From contig CAXKVV010000606.1 in assembly GCA_964058805.1 (NCBI GenBank), positions 1-29,479 on the forward strand: DNA of 29,479 bases. The letters run 5' to 3'. This DNA is from Schoenoplectus triqueter (lineage: Eukaryota > Streptophyta > Magnoliopsida > Poales > Cyperaceae). Positions 28,648-29,479 of this stretch are shown here, one piece after another. Numbering within the stretch: position 1 is the first letter of the stretch; each line of letters opens with the position of its first letter. A program made the position numbers and the translations under genes. The notes under the pieces were generated by a model. That model ran no database searches. It was given only the letters and a program-made list of their open reading frames with translations, and was not told the origin of the DNA.

Positions 28648-29479
28648 TGTTTACCCTTGAAAAGTTTCAAGGATGAATGGATGAATAAATGAAATAAATT
28701 GATGATAAAATCATAAGAAAGGGGAAGAAGAGAGAGAGCAGTGGAAAGGTGGCCCACTGATCAGGAAAAGTCGCTGCATAACCCCGGAACAAATCCATTA
28801 GTCCCACAATGGAATGCTGAGCGCAAAGTGAAGAGTATAAATACCCCGCTATTCTCTATCCACTCAGCATGTGTGACACCCAAGAAGATCGAGGGAGAGA
28901 GGAGACCTCTTGGGTGTCACCATGTGATTTTATCTTTTCTGACAAGTGGGACCCACCTGGCAGTCCCTTGTAGATGAATCTAACAACATAGCCTATCTGA
29001 TGAGTCACCCACGTGACCATTTTCACTGACAGGTGGACCCCACACCTCAGTGACCTATTGAAGAGGGTCAGAATTGAACCCTAGAAATCTGCCTTTGAAG
29101 CTAACCCTAGGAAGGAGCTGAAGCAGTATAATCCCTATACTACATGAAATGATGTCAATGCCAAGCTAGCATTTTGATGCAACTAATCATGAGAAATTCC
29201 AAATGTGATTTTGCTTTCAAGGCTGACCTGGTGCCAAAGCTGCGAGCAACCACCTAACCATGCTTTGATTTGTGTCAATTACTGATAAGTAGTCAGTTAT
29301 TTGACCAAGTCACCCTCATGTTAAGGGATTGAAAGTCAATTTCACAAGACTGATCAGGTGCCAAAGCTGGGAGCAACCATCTGATCAAGTCTAGATTTGT
29401 ATTAATTGCTGATAAGTAGTCAGCATTTGATCAAATCAAGCCCTAATAAATATCAATATAAGTCTAATTGATATTTAGT
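28648..29479 (+). repeat. 3' LTR, first 832 bp (cut by window end)
   Basis: Matches 7293-8124 at a fixed offset with no difference noticed, including the TATA box (28836-28843) and the hairpin (28868-28924). It starts with TGTTTACCC right after the PMD gene's upstream side. No ordinary polypurine tract precedes it: the last bases are GGTGGGTGGCTCTT. If equal to the 5' LTR it should end near 35363. Confidence 0.88.

Larger units (their letters stand above)
7293..29479 (+). mobile_element. Giant Tat-lineage Ty3/gypsy LTR retrotransposon (copy B, cut at window end)
   Basis: Parts in order: 5' LTR (7293-14008), primer binding site (14014), gag-pro-RT-RNase H-aRNase H-integrase in one frame (14152-23238), spacer with tandem repeats, antisense PMD gene (28532-24971), and the start of the 3' LTR (28648 on). 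A second, archaeal-type RNase H and the absence of a chromodomain place it in the Tat lineage. Antisense extra genes between pol and the 3' LTR are known in that lineage, Grande being one example. If the 3' LTR has the same length as the 5', the element is about 28 kb. The frame is intact and the visible LTR parts look identical, so insertion was recent and the element may be autonomous. Confidence 0.9.

Overview
This is plant nuclear DNA made almost entirely of transposable elements; I see no ordinary host gene, tRNA or rRNA. The species cannot be named from the sequence. A land plant is indicated by the Tat-lineage Ty3/gypsy polyprotein, the plant mobile domain (PMD), U2-type introns with plant-like short lengths, and foldback MITEs.

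Layout. 1-290: short motifs in both orientations, like the end of a CACTA-type DNA transposon. 433-2056: four foldback MITE-like elements side by side. 2057-2597: an old, inverted piece of an LTR end. 2598-6053: an old forward LTR fragment (copy A). 6054-7292: a younger inverted LTR-end piece (copy C). 7293-29479: a young, giant Tat-lineage retrotransposon (copy B), with a 5' LTR of about 6.7 kb (7293-14008), a primer binding site at 14014, one uninterrupted gag-pol frame (14152-23238), a repeat-bearing spacer, an antisense multi-exon PMD gene (28532 down to 24971), and the first 832 bp of the 3' LTR (from 28648). The visible LTR stretches show no difference by eye, so B is recent.

How the parts work together. 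The LTR appears to carry two divergent promoters. The sense one (TATA at 9889) is followed by a splice donor at 10047/10048 that fits an acceptor at 14147/14148, just before the gag ATG; splicing would remove a leader of about 4.1 kb. The antisense one faces leftward. In the 3' LTR it would start the PMD gene, whose first coding exon (seen in the 5' LTR copy at 9308-9143) ends in phase 1, matching the phase-1 acceptor at 28533/28532 and the five further phase-1 introns.

The most unusual signal is in the leader intron: arrays of stem-loops in which loop sequence and length are constant within a class (12, 16, 16, 7 or 10 nt) while stem sequences change from unit to unit and stay complementary. 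Diverged copies of the family keep the pairing with different stem bases. These lie only in unspliced RNA, just upstream of the primer binding site, so a packaging or Gag-recognition role, like a retroviral psi region, is an attractive but untested idea.
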